NCBI GenBank assembly: GCA_902805475.1
Contig: CADCSX010000003.1
Span: 186,001-250,000, forward strand
Source of the DNA: Entonaema liquescens
Lineage: Eukaryota; Ascomycota; Sordariomycetes; Xylariales; Xylariaceae
Direction of reading: 5' to 3'
Length of the DNA stretch: 64,000 nt
Shown: positions 24,624-36,090 of the stretch, in pieces
Position numbering within the stretch: the stretch's first letter is position 1
How the letters are laid out: every line of letters starts with the position of its first letter
Position numbers and translations under genes: made by a program
Notes under the pieces: model-generated
Told to the model about the DNA's origin: nothing
What the model saw: the letters and a program-made list of their open reading frames with translations, nothing else
Database searches by the model: none

Positions 24624-25950
24624 ATGGCGGAAGGAGGTGGTATCGATCGTCGCGCCGACGAGAAGATGGAATTTTCCACTTCTAAGGAGGTTACGGTGCA
24701 CCCGACCTTTGAGTCCATGTCATTGAAGGGTAGGACCATTCATTCAACCTTATAAATATTCTTGCGTCTTCGAAAAGATGTTAACTGCTGTCCCATCTAT
24801 AGAAAACCTCCTTCGTGGTATTTACGCATATGGTTACGAGTCCCCCTCTGCTGTTCAATCTCGAGCTATCGTCCAAATCTGCAAGGGACGTGATACTATC
24901 GCCCAGGCGCAATCTGGTACCGGAAAGACTGCTACCTTTTCGATTTCCATGCTTCAGGTTATCGATACTGCGATTCGTGAGACCCAAGCCCTCGTCCTTT
25001 CCCCGACTCGCGAACTCGCAACTCAGATCCAGTCCGTTGTCATGGCCCTGGGTGATTACATGAATGTTCAATGTCATGCTTGTATTGGTGGTACCAATGT
25101 AGGGGAAGATATCCGAAAACTCGACTATGGTCAGCATATTGTCTCCGGTACCCCTGGTCGTGTCGCCGACATGATTCGTCGCCGTCATCTACGAACTCGC
25201 CAGATCAAGATGCTAGTGCTCGACGAGGCCGATGAATTGCTCAACCAAGGTTTCCGTGAGCAGATCTACGATGTTTATCGATACCTACCCCCCGCCACCC
25301 AGGTAGTCGTCGTCTCGGCTACCCTACCTTACGATGTCTTAGATATGACAACCAAGTTTATGACGGACCCTGTCCGTATTCTTGTTAAACGTGATGAGTT
25401 GACGCTTGAAGGCCTCAAGCAGTACTTTATCGCTGTCGAGAAAGAGGACTGGAAGTTCGACACACTGTGTGACCTTTATGATACCCTTACCATTACCCAA
25501 GCCGTTATCTTCTGCAACACCCGACGAAAGGTGGATTGGCTGACTGACAAGATGCGGGAGGCCAATTTTACAGTCAGTAGCATGCATGGAGACATGCCCC
25601 AGAAGGAACGGGACAGTATCATGCAAGACTTCAGACAGGGTAACAGCAGAGTTTTAATATCGACGGATGTTTGGGCACGCGGTATCGATGTTCAACAGGT
25701 CAGCTTGGTTATCAACTACGATTTACCGAGTAACCGAGAGAATTACATTCATCGTATCGGTCGAAGTGGGCGTTTTGGTAGGAAAGGTGTTGCAATCAAC
25801 TTCGTCACAAGCGAGGATGTTCGAATCCTCAGAGATATCGAACGTGAGTATCGCCATTCGAATATTGTGTGCTATGCTAACGGATGACAAGTATATTACT
25901 CAACCCAGATTGATGAGATGCCGATGAACGTAGCTGATCTCATCACTTAA
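24624..25950 (+). CDS. FAL1: DEAD-box RNA helicase eIF4A-III / FAL1
   Basis: Three exons, 24624-24729, 24803-25843 and 25892-25950, give 401 residues. All DEAD-box motifs are present in order: Q-motif (YESPSAVQ), I (AQSGTGKT), Ia (PTRELA), GG, Ib (TPGR), II (DEAD), III (SAT), IV (VIFCNTRRK), V ([11 protein letters not shown]) and VI (HRIGRSGR). The terminus [17 protein letters not shown] is diagnostic for the eIF4A group. The N-terminus (Glu-rich, with [12 protein letters not shown]) fits the eIF4A-III/Fal1 branch, not translational eIF4A. Its roles are as a core exon-junction-complex helicase in filamentous fungi and in 18S rRNA maturation in yeast. The 73- and 48-nt introns have consensus sites. 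Confidence 0.94.
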
Positions 25951-26900
25951 ATCGCTCTCTAATGAGCGTGTCTGCTTGTAACTGATGCCATTATACAGCA
26001 GGTTAATCAAACAAGGTTAAGAGAGTGTCTTGGTCGTGGGAGGAAATGGGCTTGTCGTTTAGAAGTAAGTATTTAAAAGTTAACGTCGTCATTATACGCT
26101 TAAACTGACTCGTATACATAGCGCCGTATCTCAGTTATTACAATACTCGCTAAACCCGATGCCTTTCACAGATCCTGAGCTACCATTTGAGACAGGGTCT
26201 GTCAATCTTCTATATGTGCGTATGAAAACTTGGAATTTCGAGGGCTCAACCAAATAGAAAGCCCGTTTAAAGAAACAGCGTATAGCGGTTCACAGTATAA
26301 GCCGAAACGAAGCTAACTTTGACCACTAACTCACGATCGACCAGTTAGGTCGGGGTCGTCATATGATAGATAACCTTGACTATAGTCCATACGCTATTGC
26401 TTGATTATTCCCTTGGTTGTAAACATTCCTTGATTCGGTAACGTATCTGACAGGGTCTGTCTTATCAAGGATGGAGTTAATGATTATACTTCTATTCGGT
26501 TCCCTAAGAGTAAGAGCCTTGAGATCATAATATGAACTCTCACCTGCAGAGCAAACTCGGCGGGGTCGTTTCATGAAACTTCAGACGCGACGATATCAAA
26601 GTAGGTAGGAGTCTCAATAGTGGCGTTCGGATGTATTGGAGTCAATCATTAGTCGCCTAACTATTAACATAGGAAAAAGTAGATATTAATAACGGTTAAA
26701 CCAGCTTGAACCTTTCAAACATATAACGTTTTGCACCGATAATGCGTGCAAAGAAACTCTCCGCCACCATTCCTGACCTCGAGTGCGTACCTAGGCACCT
26801 AGATAATCCGTACCTCCCACCAATGGCCCGATATACCCACGTAACACTTGAATGATTCATAACAATAAGAAATCAAGCTCACAAGAGAAGAACTAGTCGA
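25951..26900. other. Convergent intergenic region of 950 bases
   Basis: 3' flanks of FAL1 and the O-methyltransferase gene. AT-leaning, with no supported gene or repeat. Confidence 0.5.
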
Positions 26901-28462
26901 TTAGGTTTGGTCCAGCTGAAGCTCCATCACAGCCAGTGCGCTTCCAAGCGGCTTCGTAACCTTGGTGAGCTTTAGCTTAGGGTCGGCCATGCTGAATAGT
27001 TCCTTCCAGTCGTCAAGATTACGCTCTACACTGTTGAAGAGAGCTAGCATAGCGATGTCAAGGGTCCTAAGAAGGCAATATCAGTGATCAGTGGGATGAT
27101 GAACAAACTACGTCAAGCGCCATACCTAGTTTTACGTTCCTCAAGCGTACTTAGCGTGCCGCTGTGTATTGCGATATTATCCATAACCACAATTCTAGAC
27201 TCGGGATTATTCCTCGCACCATGTAGCTGCGCTTGCAAGATACGCACTGCATCTTGATCCGAGTAGTGGTGTAATATACGTCTTAGGAGGTAGACGTCCC
27301 CGGTAACAGTCTGCGGCTTGAAGAAATCATACGCCATAAAATTCAGGCGATCTCCTAATTCCTCCACGTCGACCTGCTCAGCAAGAGCCGTATTCGAGTC
27401 CTGGACAATGAAGTTCAGCGTGGGGTTATAGGACGCGATGGCTTTTGAGCAGTGCCCGTTGCCCCCGCCCACATCAACGACAGTGGAACCCGTGGGAAGC
27501 GCGTCCCAGTCGTATCCAGATACAAGGTGTTCTACGCTCAGTTGCCGCCGCTTGGCCATACCGGCCATTGCACGTGCATACCGCTCGGCTTTCATAGAGG
27601 TCTCCGAATTCATGCGCTGCTGTGCTAAGAAACCGACCATCGGCTGCTCAACGCCTGTACACGCAAGGTCCAGTGCGGTTTGTTGTTGGGCACTACTCAT
27701 CACGCCTTGAATAGTAACCGGGGCGGCGATGTCATTACTACCGGCGCCTGCAGTACCAGTAGACCATCTACGACTCATAGCTCTGGCCTCTGTGAAGAAA
27801 GCGCTGGACCGCAGAGATTCTTGCGTGAGCCACTCGACGGCGGCACCGGTATCCTCGTCCAGCAGGACGCGGGAGTTTCGGTTGTGCGCAACGATGCGGG
27901 TGCCTGGTTCGCGGAAGATGTGGTATGTCATGAGAAGCTGTAATACTCGCGTGCATTGCGAGGTATCAACACCAGCAGCCCGGGCTAGGTCTTCGTACGT
28001 AATGGGCGTGCCATCTGCAGGGACGAAGGATGCTAACCGGAAATGACAGACGTATTGCAATGCTGCATGTACGCGGTGGCCTTGCGCAATACCCATTACA
28101 TCTGTTAGGGGTTAGTATTTGATGTTCTCCCTAAGGAAATAGGACCGGTCAAGAGGCCCGCCATTTAATAAGACGTACTAAGAATAAGTCAGCAAGATAG
28201 TCGCATAAGAGGTAACGAAATAGGATCGTGACTATTAAAAGGAATACGTAGTAATTTCTTTTCCGTATACTCACCATTCAATAGGACCAGTTACCAGATG
28301 GTTCAACTTATCGCAGGCTTCGAGAAGTTTCGACCTCGCGATGCTGAGGCTTTTATCGCCATGATAGTCGGTGTAAGCATGGCGCGGTAAGCTAGTTTCG
28401 AGTATCTCAGCTTGGGTCCTGATGATATCCGCAAGAGCCGTAACTGTCATTTGGTCACCCAT
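26901..28462 (-). CDS. SAM-dependent O-methyltransferase (fungal type), exon 1-2 junction out of phase
   Basis: Three exon blocks are recognisable: 28462-28275, 28101-27126 and 27066-26901. The middle block has the winged-helix dimerisation fold (VHAALQYVCHFRLASFVP), the SAM motif VVDVGGGNGHCSKAIA and the catalytic His in LRRILHHYSDQ, as in plant- and fungal-type class-I O-methyltransferases. The last block adds MLALFNSVERNLDDWKELF and the C-terminal strand. The gene probably methylates a hydroxyl on a phenolic or polyketide metabolite. Exons 2 and 3 join correctly (AG|G). Exon 1 ends with two spare bases while exon 2 needs one, so the best splice pair runs straight into TGA. The gene may be a recent pseudogene, use a rare splice site, or contain a one-base sequence error. 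No synthase gene is nearby. Confidence 0.7.
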
Positions 28463-29464
28463 CAGAACTGATATTTATCCAGATGAAAAAAAAAATACTC
28501 TGTTTTTGCCCGCTCTGTGATTGTTGAGTTTCTGAACACCGGAGCCCCAAAGTTTGGGTCGTAGGTCGGATGTCTGAGAAATGTATCTTATGTAGGGCGC
28601 CATTATATGCATGAGAGACAGTCTAGATTTATAAAAGCCGCACGGGGTATCTTGCCATCCATATGCATGTCGCACAAGTTCGTTATCTGAACCTTTGGCC
28701 ACCCGGTTTCTCGGAGAGCGGAGTTAATCACTGGAGATACGTCCATTGGTAAGTACCTAGAGTACGGGGTTCCCACGGGGGAGTTTGGGGGCCAGGGGTA
28801 CTCTTCGGCCGAGCAAAGAAGCTGATTGTCCAATGGTCTACGGTTGCGCGGACCGTTCCGTTGAGTACAGTCAAACGTATCCCCAACTGTCCGCACCGCC
28901 TTGGCATCCCTTTACGTGCGAAGCTACTGTGCGTACGAGGGTATGACGGATAGCTTGGCAGTCGGATCGAGGTCTCAGATACCTTCGCTCTTGATCTTAC
29001 AAACCATAGATGTCATGTAATACTTGAGGGCTTAATTCGCCTTGATGTCGTCTATTCAAATTTCCCGCTATCAAGGCGGGAGTAAGCCGGCGCAACCGAT
29101 CGAGCAATGTTAACCCCAAAGGTTTAGTTCATCAGCTTGCCCGCAATTTGCAACTCCTATTGAGATACTATGGCATTGTATTCCTTAGAGAATGGCTTCT
29201 AAGGGAGTAAAGAAGTTGACATAAGAGAGGTAAATTCGGATTGAATACAAAGTTCTATTCATTTCATTTGTCTTTATCCCCTTGCAGTCTTAGTTTATAC
29301 TATGAAAGGAATAGTTGGGAGTTATTGAGACAATAGAAGGACATAGAGTCTCGGAACAATGCTATTAACTCCATATTTATGTAGCCACTCGGTCTAGTTT
29401 AGCTATTACTCTAATTCTAGTCCATCCTCAACAGACAGGTAATATCACTGACGACTATAGAGAC
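28463..29464. other. Divergent intergenic region of 1.0 kb
   Basis: Holds the promoters of the O-methyltransferase (minus) and the TPR-like gene (plus). Short antisense frames at 28475-28896 have no recognisable features. Confidence 0.5.
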
Positions 29465-30172
29465 ATGGCTGCACCTAGCATAAGCATGGCCTTCGGCTTC
29501 ACAGTAAGTGAAAAGGTTGAGAATACCGACCATGTAAACTCGCTTCTTCGTAACTGTCGCGCTTTGCTTGATGAGTACCGGAAGAAACCATCCGACTCCG
29601 ATTTGGACAATGCTTTCTCTGCTGTGCAAGATGCATTGATGATGGCTAGCGACAGAGATGTCTGTGAGTATCCTCCTCTTGCAACCTGCTATCTCTATAA
29701 GGGTCATGTTCTATGGATTATGAAGAGGTACCAAGAGGCCCAGAACGCGTACCGACTTGCGTCGACAACACTCGGCAACGGACCCGCGGATCGTAAAGCT
29801 TCGGAACAAGGTGTTGCTTACGCGGCGGAAGTAGACCTAAGAGTGCAAGAGGAACGACGGAAAGGTGGTTTATGGACAGAGACTTATGACTTGAATTTTC
29901 CACACGTCGACACCCGAATCCAGTCTCGTCATGAATTCCGTGGTAGGGGGCCAATCAATATCGGCTTCAATTATGCCTGTCCCCCTATTCAAGACAAGGG
30001 GGTGAAAAGGGTCACCAGGATCGAGACACCTGGGTTTCTTCACAAACCTACACATCCCCTTCCATGTTTTGAAGCTAGGATTAAAGAAATAGCTCCCCCT
30101 AGTCCGGCGGGAAGAAAGCTCAGAAGTATGCGTGGACGACACATAGATTCAGCTTGCATTCGTGCACATTAG
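29465..30172 (+). CDS. TPR-like small protein, hypothetical
   Basis: A 235-residue single-exon frame. Residues about 30-110 are helical. One stretch (ATCYLYKGHVLWIMKRY, then QEAQNAYRLAS) places Gly, Ala, Tyr and Ala at positions 8, 20, 24 and 27 of a tetratricopeptide repeat. The C-terminal 90 residues are basic and Pro-rich without a known motif. No signal peptide or membrane span is seen. A scaffold role is guesswork. The gene sits immediately upstream of the AT-rich transposon remnant. Confidence 0.5.
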   Translation: MAAPSISMAFGFTVSEKVENTDHVNSLLRNCRALLDEYRKKPSDSDLDNAFSAVQDALMMASDRDVCEYPPLATCYLYKGHVLWIMKRYQEAQNAYRLASTTLGNGPADRKASEQGVAYAAEVDLRVQEERRKGGLWTETYDLNFPHVDTRIQSRHEFRGRGPINIGFNYACPPIQDKGVKRVTRIETPGFLHKPTHPLPCFEARIKEIAPPSPAGRKLRSMRGRHIDSACIRAH

Positions 30173-30584
30173 AACTTTCTCTAGTAGACACTACCAGATT
30201 TCATGTCGTTAGTGAAAACACCATATCATACGACCAGTACGCGGAGACGAGTGGGATAGAGTGTTTAGTTGAGTCGGCGATCTAACCACGATTAGGTTTA
30301 TAGTTCGTATTTCATTCACATCACTCACATCTCCTGAGTAAATTCGATCCTTAGATAAGGTAGAAAATCATAATATAGTCTTTCAACTCGAACATTTTCC
30401 CTCAAAATCGCAATTTTATATACATAAGTGTCTACCTGTTTATTCGATAACATCACTTCGATTATTCGTCATTCTCTTAGGCATCTTTCGTACCTTGCAG
30501 ATACCATGGGGTATAATGCTTAACTTCGGAAGCGATATGATAATGTGTTGATTTGTAATACCTTAAAGTATGTTATTTTAAATA

Positions 30585-30633
30585 AGAGTGATGCTATTTC
30601 AAGATTACCTTGCCGGGCCTACAATGCAGATTA
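30585..30633 (+). repeat. Left terminal inverted repeat
   Basis: A 49-base repeat beginning AGAGTGATGC and ending GCAGATTA. It matches the reverse complement of 31327-31375 at 48 of 49 positions. Unlike its surroundings it keeps CCGG/GGCC sequence. Confidence 0.9.
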
Positions 30634-31326
30634 CCCCACCAAACACTTATAAGTAACTAGCAACTAAAATTATTAGTAAAATGACATAGCTCCACAACCC
30701 TCTTAAATCTCACGATATAAACAATGAAAAGTAAACATTACCAAAACGCTACGTTTTTATCTTCTCATACTTAAAGAGAAATAAAGGTAAATGCTATAAG
30801 TGACGTTAGAATTCGTTTTAGGCCTGTATTTATATAGAAAATTAGCTATATTTGGATATTTAACGTCGTTAATAGCATGCGTGGCACGTTACTCAATAAA
30901 ATCTTGCTTAATTTACATAATATATTTACGAAAATAATACTATTAAACGCGCTTAGTTGCGCCAATTAAATCTATGTAAATAGTTTTTATTAAAAGTGTT
31001 AATATTATAAGAAAATAATATAAAAGTATCACTATTTACAGATTATTAGCCCCTATTTAAAAATTACCAGCGCTTATTTGTAAATTACTACCTCTTAATT
31101 ACAAATTACTTTTAAAATAGTTTTACGAAATACGGTCGCATTCTTTTAAAATTAATATCAATCAATTAATTAAGATCTAAACAATAAAAATATCTTAAAA
31201 TAAACATAAATATCTATTATTATAGTTAAAAAATATTAAATTTAATTTAAAATAATAAGGTAAAATTATAAAGTTGTCAGTTTACGATAATATTTGTACG
31301 CAACTGCTAGCAGTTGTAATTCCAAA

Positions 31327-31375
31327 TAATCTGCATTGTAGGTCCGGCAAGGTAATCTTGAAATAGCATCACTCT
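31327..31375 (-). repeat. Right terminal inverted repeat
   Basis: Inverted partner of the left repeat. The single difference is GGACC against GGGCC. Confidence 0.9.
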
Positions 31376-31583
31376 TAAATAAACAGTTGGTATCAATATT
31401 CATTATACTCGTAACCGTAGTTCCAATGTCATTAAGTCGTGTAGTCAACTCCTCGGAAGATGTGCCCGCCTCACCTTTCCTTTCCTTAAACGTGTACCCC
31501 CGATCGTGAACCCCATTAACTTGATCGCCCTATAAACCATTCACAAATTGTCTCTTATATCATTAGTCTTTCCCCTTGACCGC

Positions 31584-32124
31584 TTATACGGTGGATGTGC
31601 TGCGCACGTGTCCACGGTAGCCATACTGCCAGTCAAAGACGACATTGAAGAACAGGAAGAAGCTGGATTGAGTTAGTAATAGTTCAGGAGCTCATTCAAG
31701 ATGGGGTGTACATACAAGGCAATAAAGCTGAAGGCTTCGACGGTGTGGGCAAGAGCGCCAGCATACTCGTGTGACCAGTCCTCGGCCGTGAAGACAACTG
31801 CGACCAGCCAGAGGTAAGAGAATATGACGTTGAATAATAGAATAGAACCAGGGTATGAGCCGATAACGAAAGAAACCAGGAAAAATGCAACAGTGAGGAC
31901 GGACTAAGAAGTTATTCTCGTTAGCCGGTTTGGATCTGGGACTTTGCAAGATTAGTGGGACTTACAATAACTTCTTCATAAATTATTCGACCTGGGATAT
32001 AGCCCCCTCCTGAGATGAAGTAGGAAATAATTCCCATCACAATAACAGCGGATATCCAGATTAATGCATTGCTAATGAGGAAAAAGGGAGGAAGCGAAAA
32101 GCGCGATCCATCGGTTCGGGCCAT
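31584..32124 (-). CDS. MARVEL-domain integral membrane protein
   Basis: Three exons, 32124-31966, 31903-31716 and 31662-31584, give 141 residues. Four hydrophobic spans are visible: FFLISNALIWISAVIVMGII, VLTVAFFLVSFVIGSYP, ILLFNVIFSYLWLVAVVF and FSFIAFFFLFFNVVFDW. They are joined by short loops and end in a polar tail (YGYRGHVRSTSTV). This is the compact four-helix layout of fungal MARVEL-like proteins, which associate with plasma-membrane or vesicle subdomains. Donor GTAAGT for intron 1 and GTATGT for intron 2 are strong. The second splice was chosen because it restores the fourth helix, whereas reading through it ends within 10 codons. Confidence 0.85.
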
Positions 32125-33265
32125 TTTTGATACTATGGGATTATGTTGTTGTTGACTTAGATTTTGATGACTTGACAGAAGCAGGCCTACTTTTTATCGC
32201 GGGGCTACCAAGTATGTTCAAGAGATCTTGGAGATTGACAAGAGATTTAGCGAGAAAGGGATAGGAACAGCGGCGAGGCTTTAATATATATGGTCAATAC
32301 CTTATATCGTCTCACCAGATCGGATCACGGCTTCGGTGTGCTTGCATTGCGTCTTTGATATTTAGGTTATGTGACTTACACGTCAACCTTCGACTCCATT
32401 TCCTGATTTTGGAGCCTGCAGGGGGCTATTAGCGACCTATTACCGCCCTAGAAAGGTCTACCTGACCGCAAGTTTCCGGGCACTAATGCGCCGTAGATCT
32501 GGCCGCCAAGGGTTTGAAGCTTTGACAGGACCGACGTTGACGAATGAGGTTGAGGGTTTGGACAATACATTACGTCAGTACAGCATGATTAACAAATGAC
32601 TTATAGGTAGGGCTGCGCTGGTTGACTACCTAGCTCTACCCAGCCTGCTGCATTTCTGCTTGTTGACTTGTCAATTAAGCAAGAAGCATCTAGAATCCCT
32701 GCCTTAGGAGCTTTGAGGTTTTCATGTTGAACAACGCGTATTTGGCTGGGAAAAACATGATAGATATGAAGCTAAGACTACAAGACTTGTAGAATAGTAA
32801 TCTAAAGGATAACGGTTTACTCAGAACTGTTGACATCTCTTAGAGAATATTATCAGCCTTTATTGTTGTCATTTTTAGGTTCTCATTCTCGGTTTAGGCG
32901 CAAATGGAAGCAAGGATACTTTGAAGATGAAGGTGTAAGTCACACTGTGAGGGGATTAAGAGCCTGACCTTTAACAGTCTGATAGTACTGTTGAACATTC
33001 TATTCGTCGGATGTTATATATGTTATAGCCGTAGTCGGCTAGGTAGATGGGGTAGGCTATGTAGCCGTCATTCCTATCTGCCGGCCATTTAGATTGTAAC
33101 CTCTTTTGAAGGTTGTAAGTGACCTCCAAATGCTTCCGCCTTCTTTTTGGTCGGATTCGAGCTTTCTTAATTGACAGATGCCTTCATATTTCTCTGCATA
33201 TATGAACACCGAGTAGAATCCGGGTATCGAGCGTCAGAGTAACCCCTGCTGGGACTATCCGATAG
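32125..33265. other. Intergenic region of 1.1 kb
   Basis: Promoter of the MARVEL gene and 3' flank of the hydrolase-membrane fusion. I see no gene or delimited repeat. Confidence 0.5.
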
Positions 33266-35570
33266 TTAGTAGGGTGGATTGGGTCCAGACCGATGTTGCT
33301 CGCTGTCGTCTTTCTCTTCCGTATCTTCCTGTTCATCAACATCAACCCAGCTATCGGGAGGCTGCGTAGGAGTATTCTCTCTATTATAACGAAAGTGCTT
33401 TCTCCTCAACGCAGCTAACCTTCTTTTCTTAATAGACATATCAATGCCTGTAAGTACGTAGAATGACACTAAAATGGAAAGCGGCTTTAAAGTATTTTTG
33501 GGCAAGAGTAAAACTCCCAGTTGCATAAGAATAGCAATTCCAGTGGCTACTATCATATAACCGATGCCAACTCTATTTGTCGCACGTACTTGGTGCCAAG
33601 TACGGGCACCGGCGATAAGAGCCATACCAGTCATGTAGACGAGATGGAGAACCATGATCTAAAGAAAGATTAAGCATTTTTGTCTCTGGGTTATAGGTAA
33701 TCATTTGGAGCAGGAAAGAGGTAAATGTATCATGGTGCATAGTATGTAAGTGAAACTGCAGGGAAGCTTACCAGTACAATAGCAATTGTAACTTCTGTTA
33801 TCTTGGAGAGAAAGTGTGTACTGCCACCGAATATCGCCCGCAAAGAACGTCTCATAAGGCTACACAAAGGCGCGTGGATAACAGAGCCAAATATCGCAAG
33901 TTTCGGGGTGCGTGCAGTAAGGTAATGTCCATATTTATTCCGATCTTTCGCTAACCAGGATGCAAGCACTTCCTGAAGGCCATAAAGACCAGCCGTACCG
34001 AATATACCAATTGGCGACCAAGACATGTCAAACACGGCCATATTAAGGAGAATAGAAGATATTGTCGTATTGCTCGTCGTGTGAGGAATAGGGCTTAGCT
34101 CATCAATTGCGGCGATAGGAGGCGGGAATCTATCCTCCGGCGAGAGTGATACACTGGTTTTAATTGCATAGTCATATGCCTGGGTAAAAACCCTTATGAA
34201 AAGCTCAAAGTTAGGGTCGTCGTGAGATCGAAACTTGTTAAGGCCTCGGTGGTCAGTGTCGAGTGTAAGCAATCTTCCGTGACGTAGATGGCCGTGTTTC
34301 GGTTTCATAAATTCATAAGCTGCTCTGTGCTCCTAAATGTATTTCACTATATGGTCCGGAGCGGAGCGCTTACCCAGCCCAAGACGAATTTACCAATCTT
34401 CTCTGGCCTTTTTTCGACAATGTCATAGATATACGGTTGAATATCCCCAAAGTGGTATTGAGTTACGTAGGCGTCGTAGAACTCGGATTCGAGATCTAAA
34501 AGCTCTGAACTATCAACGGACAGAAGTTCGAGCATGGCTGAGGATGAGCCACGAAAGTAGGCCGAGCAGGATAAGCACGAGGCAAGGAAAGCAGCGTTGC
34601 TACCTTGATGAGGTACGCCGAGGAATATAACCCCTTTAGTCATCGCCGCAACATCTTTTGAACGAGCTTTGGCAAGAAGTAAAGCCTAAGATGGTGATTT
34701 AGGATATTTCAACCCCAGAAACATAGGTAGATGAATTGCCCACCTTCTTCAATAAAATACCACCAAAGCTATGAGCGACGAAGACTATGGGTCTCCTAGG
34801 GTTGGCCTGCAATAGACTTGCCTTAGTATTGAACACACACTGCTGTATTGGAATTTATGAACTCGTACCTTATGCAGGCTGTGAATATGGTCTAGAAGTT
34901 CGGATGCATGCCCCTGTAATCTCATATCCGCAGCATTAGAGTCCCACCTTGTTTGGTGGTTGACTTTTATGACCCTAATATTCTGGAGATCCTTTGATGT
35001 TGGCAATAGATCTCTTAGCCAGTATATGTCGTCTTCATCATCCATTCTATAAGTCCAAGCGCTATCGGGATTTGAACCGAGACCGTGGATGGCGATAACG
35101 CTTGCTTATGTGTTAGTCCATATAGGATATGTCGTAGGCAGGTACCTAACAACTCACTCAACCGTAGCACTTCCTCCAGCATCATACATTACTTCTGTAC
35201 TCTTAAATGTGGGATGCACGGTATATGGCGTCCAGAGATCCATCAAAGTGGGCATAATCACATGTACCAGAGTCAACGTTACGCACCATGCTACTAGAAG
35301 CCCCCAAAAAGTAGAATGTACAAATATCTCTCCTACCAGAGAAATACCCCGCGTTCTATTGAATTGCAAACGATATATAAATAAAAAATAATTATAAGCG
35401 ATGTAGAAACTTAGGATCATTAGACGCCAGCAGAGGCCAATATGGGAAGCGAAGGCGACATTGATAGCGAGGAAAACGTGATGATGCCATTGAAGCTGAT
35501 ATTCTCCATTATAGTTAACTTCTTCAGGAGTAAACTTGGGCTTAAGGTGACTCGGTATCGCCTTAGGCAT
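33266..35570 (-). CDS. SesB-like alpha/beta hydrolase fused to an Mpv17/PMP22-like membrane module
   Basis: Six exons, 35570-35158, 35100-34869, 34806-34744, 34685-34374, 34332-33772 and 33658-33266, join in phase for 657 residues. Residues about 28-112 contain N-terminal membrane spans. Residues about 138-395 form a serine-esterase fold: AIHGLGSNPDSAW (oxyanion region), the nucleophile elbow VAHSFGG with Ser228, TKGVIFLGVPHQGS, and the terminal His368 in LDTDHRGLNKF. These are the marks of the SesB-like lipase domain best known as an N-terminal domain of fungal NLR proteins. From about 440 to 650 the sequence matches fungal Mpv17/PMP22-family proteins (GLYGLQEVLASWLAKDRN, MALIAGARTWHQVRAT, KKRRLAALRRKH). 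No stop separates the two parts. Met438 (34041) could start a separate membrane protein. A lipid substrate is an inference. Confidence 0.75.
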
Positions 35571-36090
35571 ATTCTACCTAACTCCGAGATACTTTAAGAG
35601 GATTAATCCGTAATCGGCAACTCGTTATTTGAATCGCTGTTTCTTTAATCCCGTCGTAGGATTTGGGCTGGATGTACTGTTCAGGCGTATGTTGAAACTA
35701 GTATCGAAGAGAAATCGGAGTATGAGAAGTCATCAGGCAGTAATTATCAAAGACGCACAAATTGAATATATCAGGCTGGCTACCTAGGTAGGTACTCATT
35801 CAGCTGAAGAATTTGGCCCCCATCACACATCACGCATATAAAATGTGGATATCGTTAACTACGTGCATATCTCAACCAATTGCCAATGAGATATGTGAAG
35901 CAATCGAAATACTTCAGTTGCTGGGTACTCCACACCGCCGATTTTGATACTTTAACCGAGCCTTACTGGATTTTACCAGATATAACAGAGTAGTAGGAAT
36001 TTGAGAAGACAATTCTTAACTTACCTACCTATTTACACACTCCTAGTCTATACTCTGATGAAGTAGTAATAAGACCTGAAAACATTTGAC
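35571..36090. other. Divergent intergenic region of 520 bases
   Basis: Shared upstream region of the hydrolase fusion and the following hypothetical gene. It contains TACCTAGGTAGGTA near 35781 and TTACCTACCTA near 36021. Confidence 0.5.

Larger units (their letters stand above)
30585..31375. mobile_element. Non-autonomous TA-flanked DNA element with 49-bp inverted repeats, AT-rich (RIP-like)
   Basis: Bases 30585-30633 (AGAGTGATGC...) and 31327-31375 are inverted copies of each other with a single mismatch in 49, a G/A difference consistent with a C-to-T transition. Each end abuts a TA dinucleotide (30583-30584 and 31376-31377), the target duplication used by Tc1/mariner-type transposons. The 693-base interior is very AT-rich and has no open frame of note, so the copy cannot encode a transposase. 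Base composition suggests past repeat-induced point mutation. The element lies between the TPR-like and MARVEL genes. Confidence 0.8.

Noticed and set aside
26901..32124. Secondary-metabolite cluster around the O-methyltransferase
   Set aside because: No polyketide synthase, peptide synthetase, terpene cyclase or P450 is in the surroundings. The neighbours are housekeeping or unknown.
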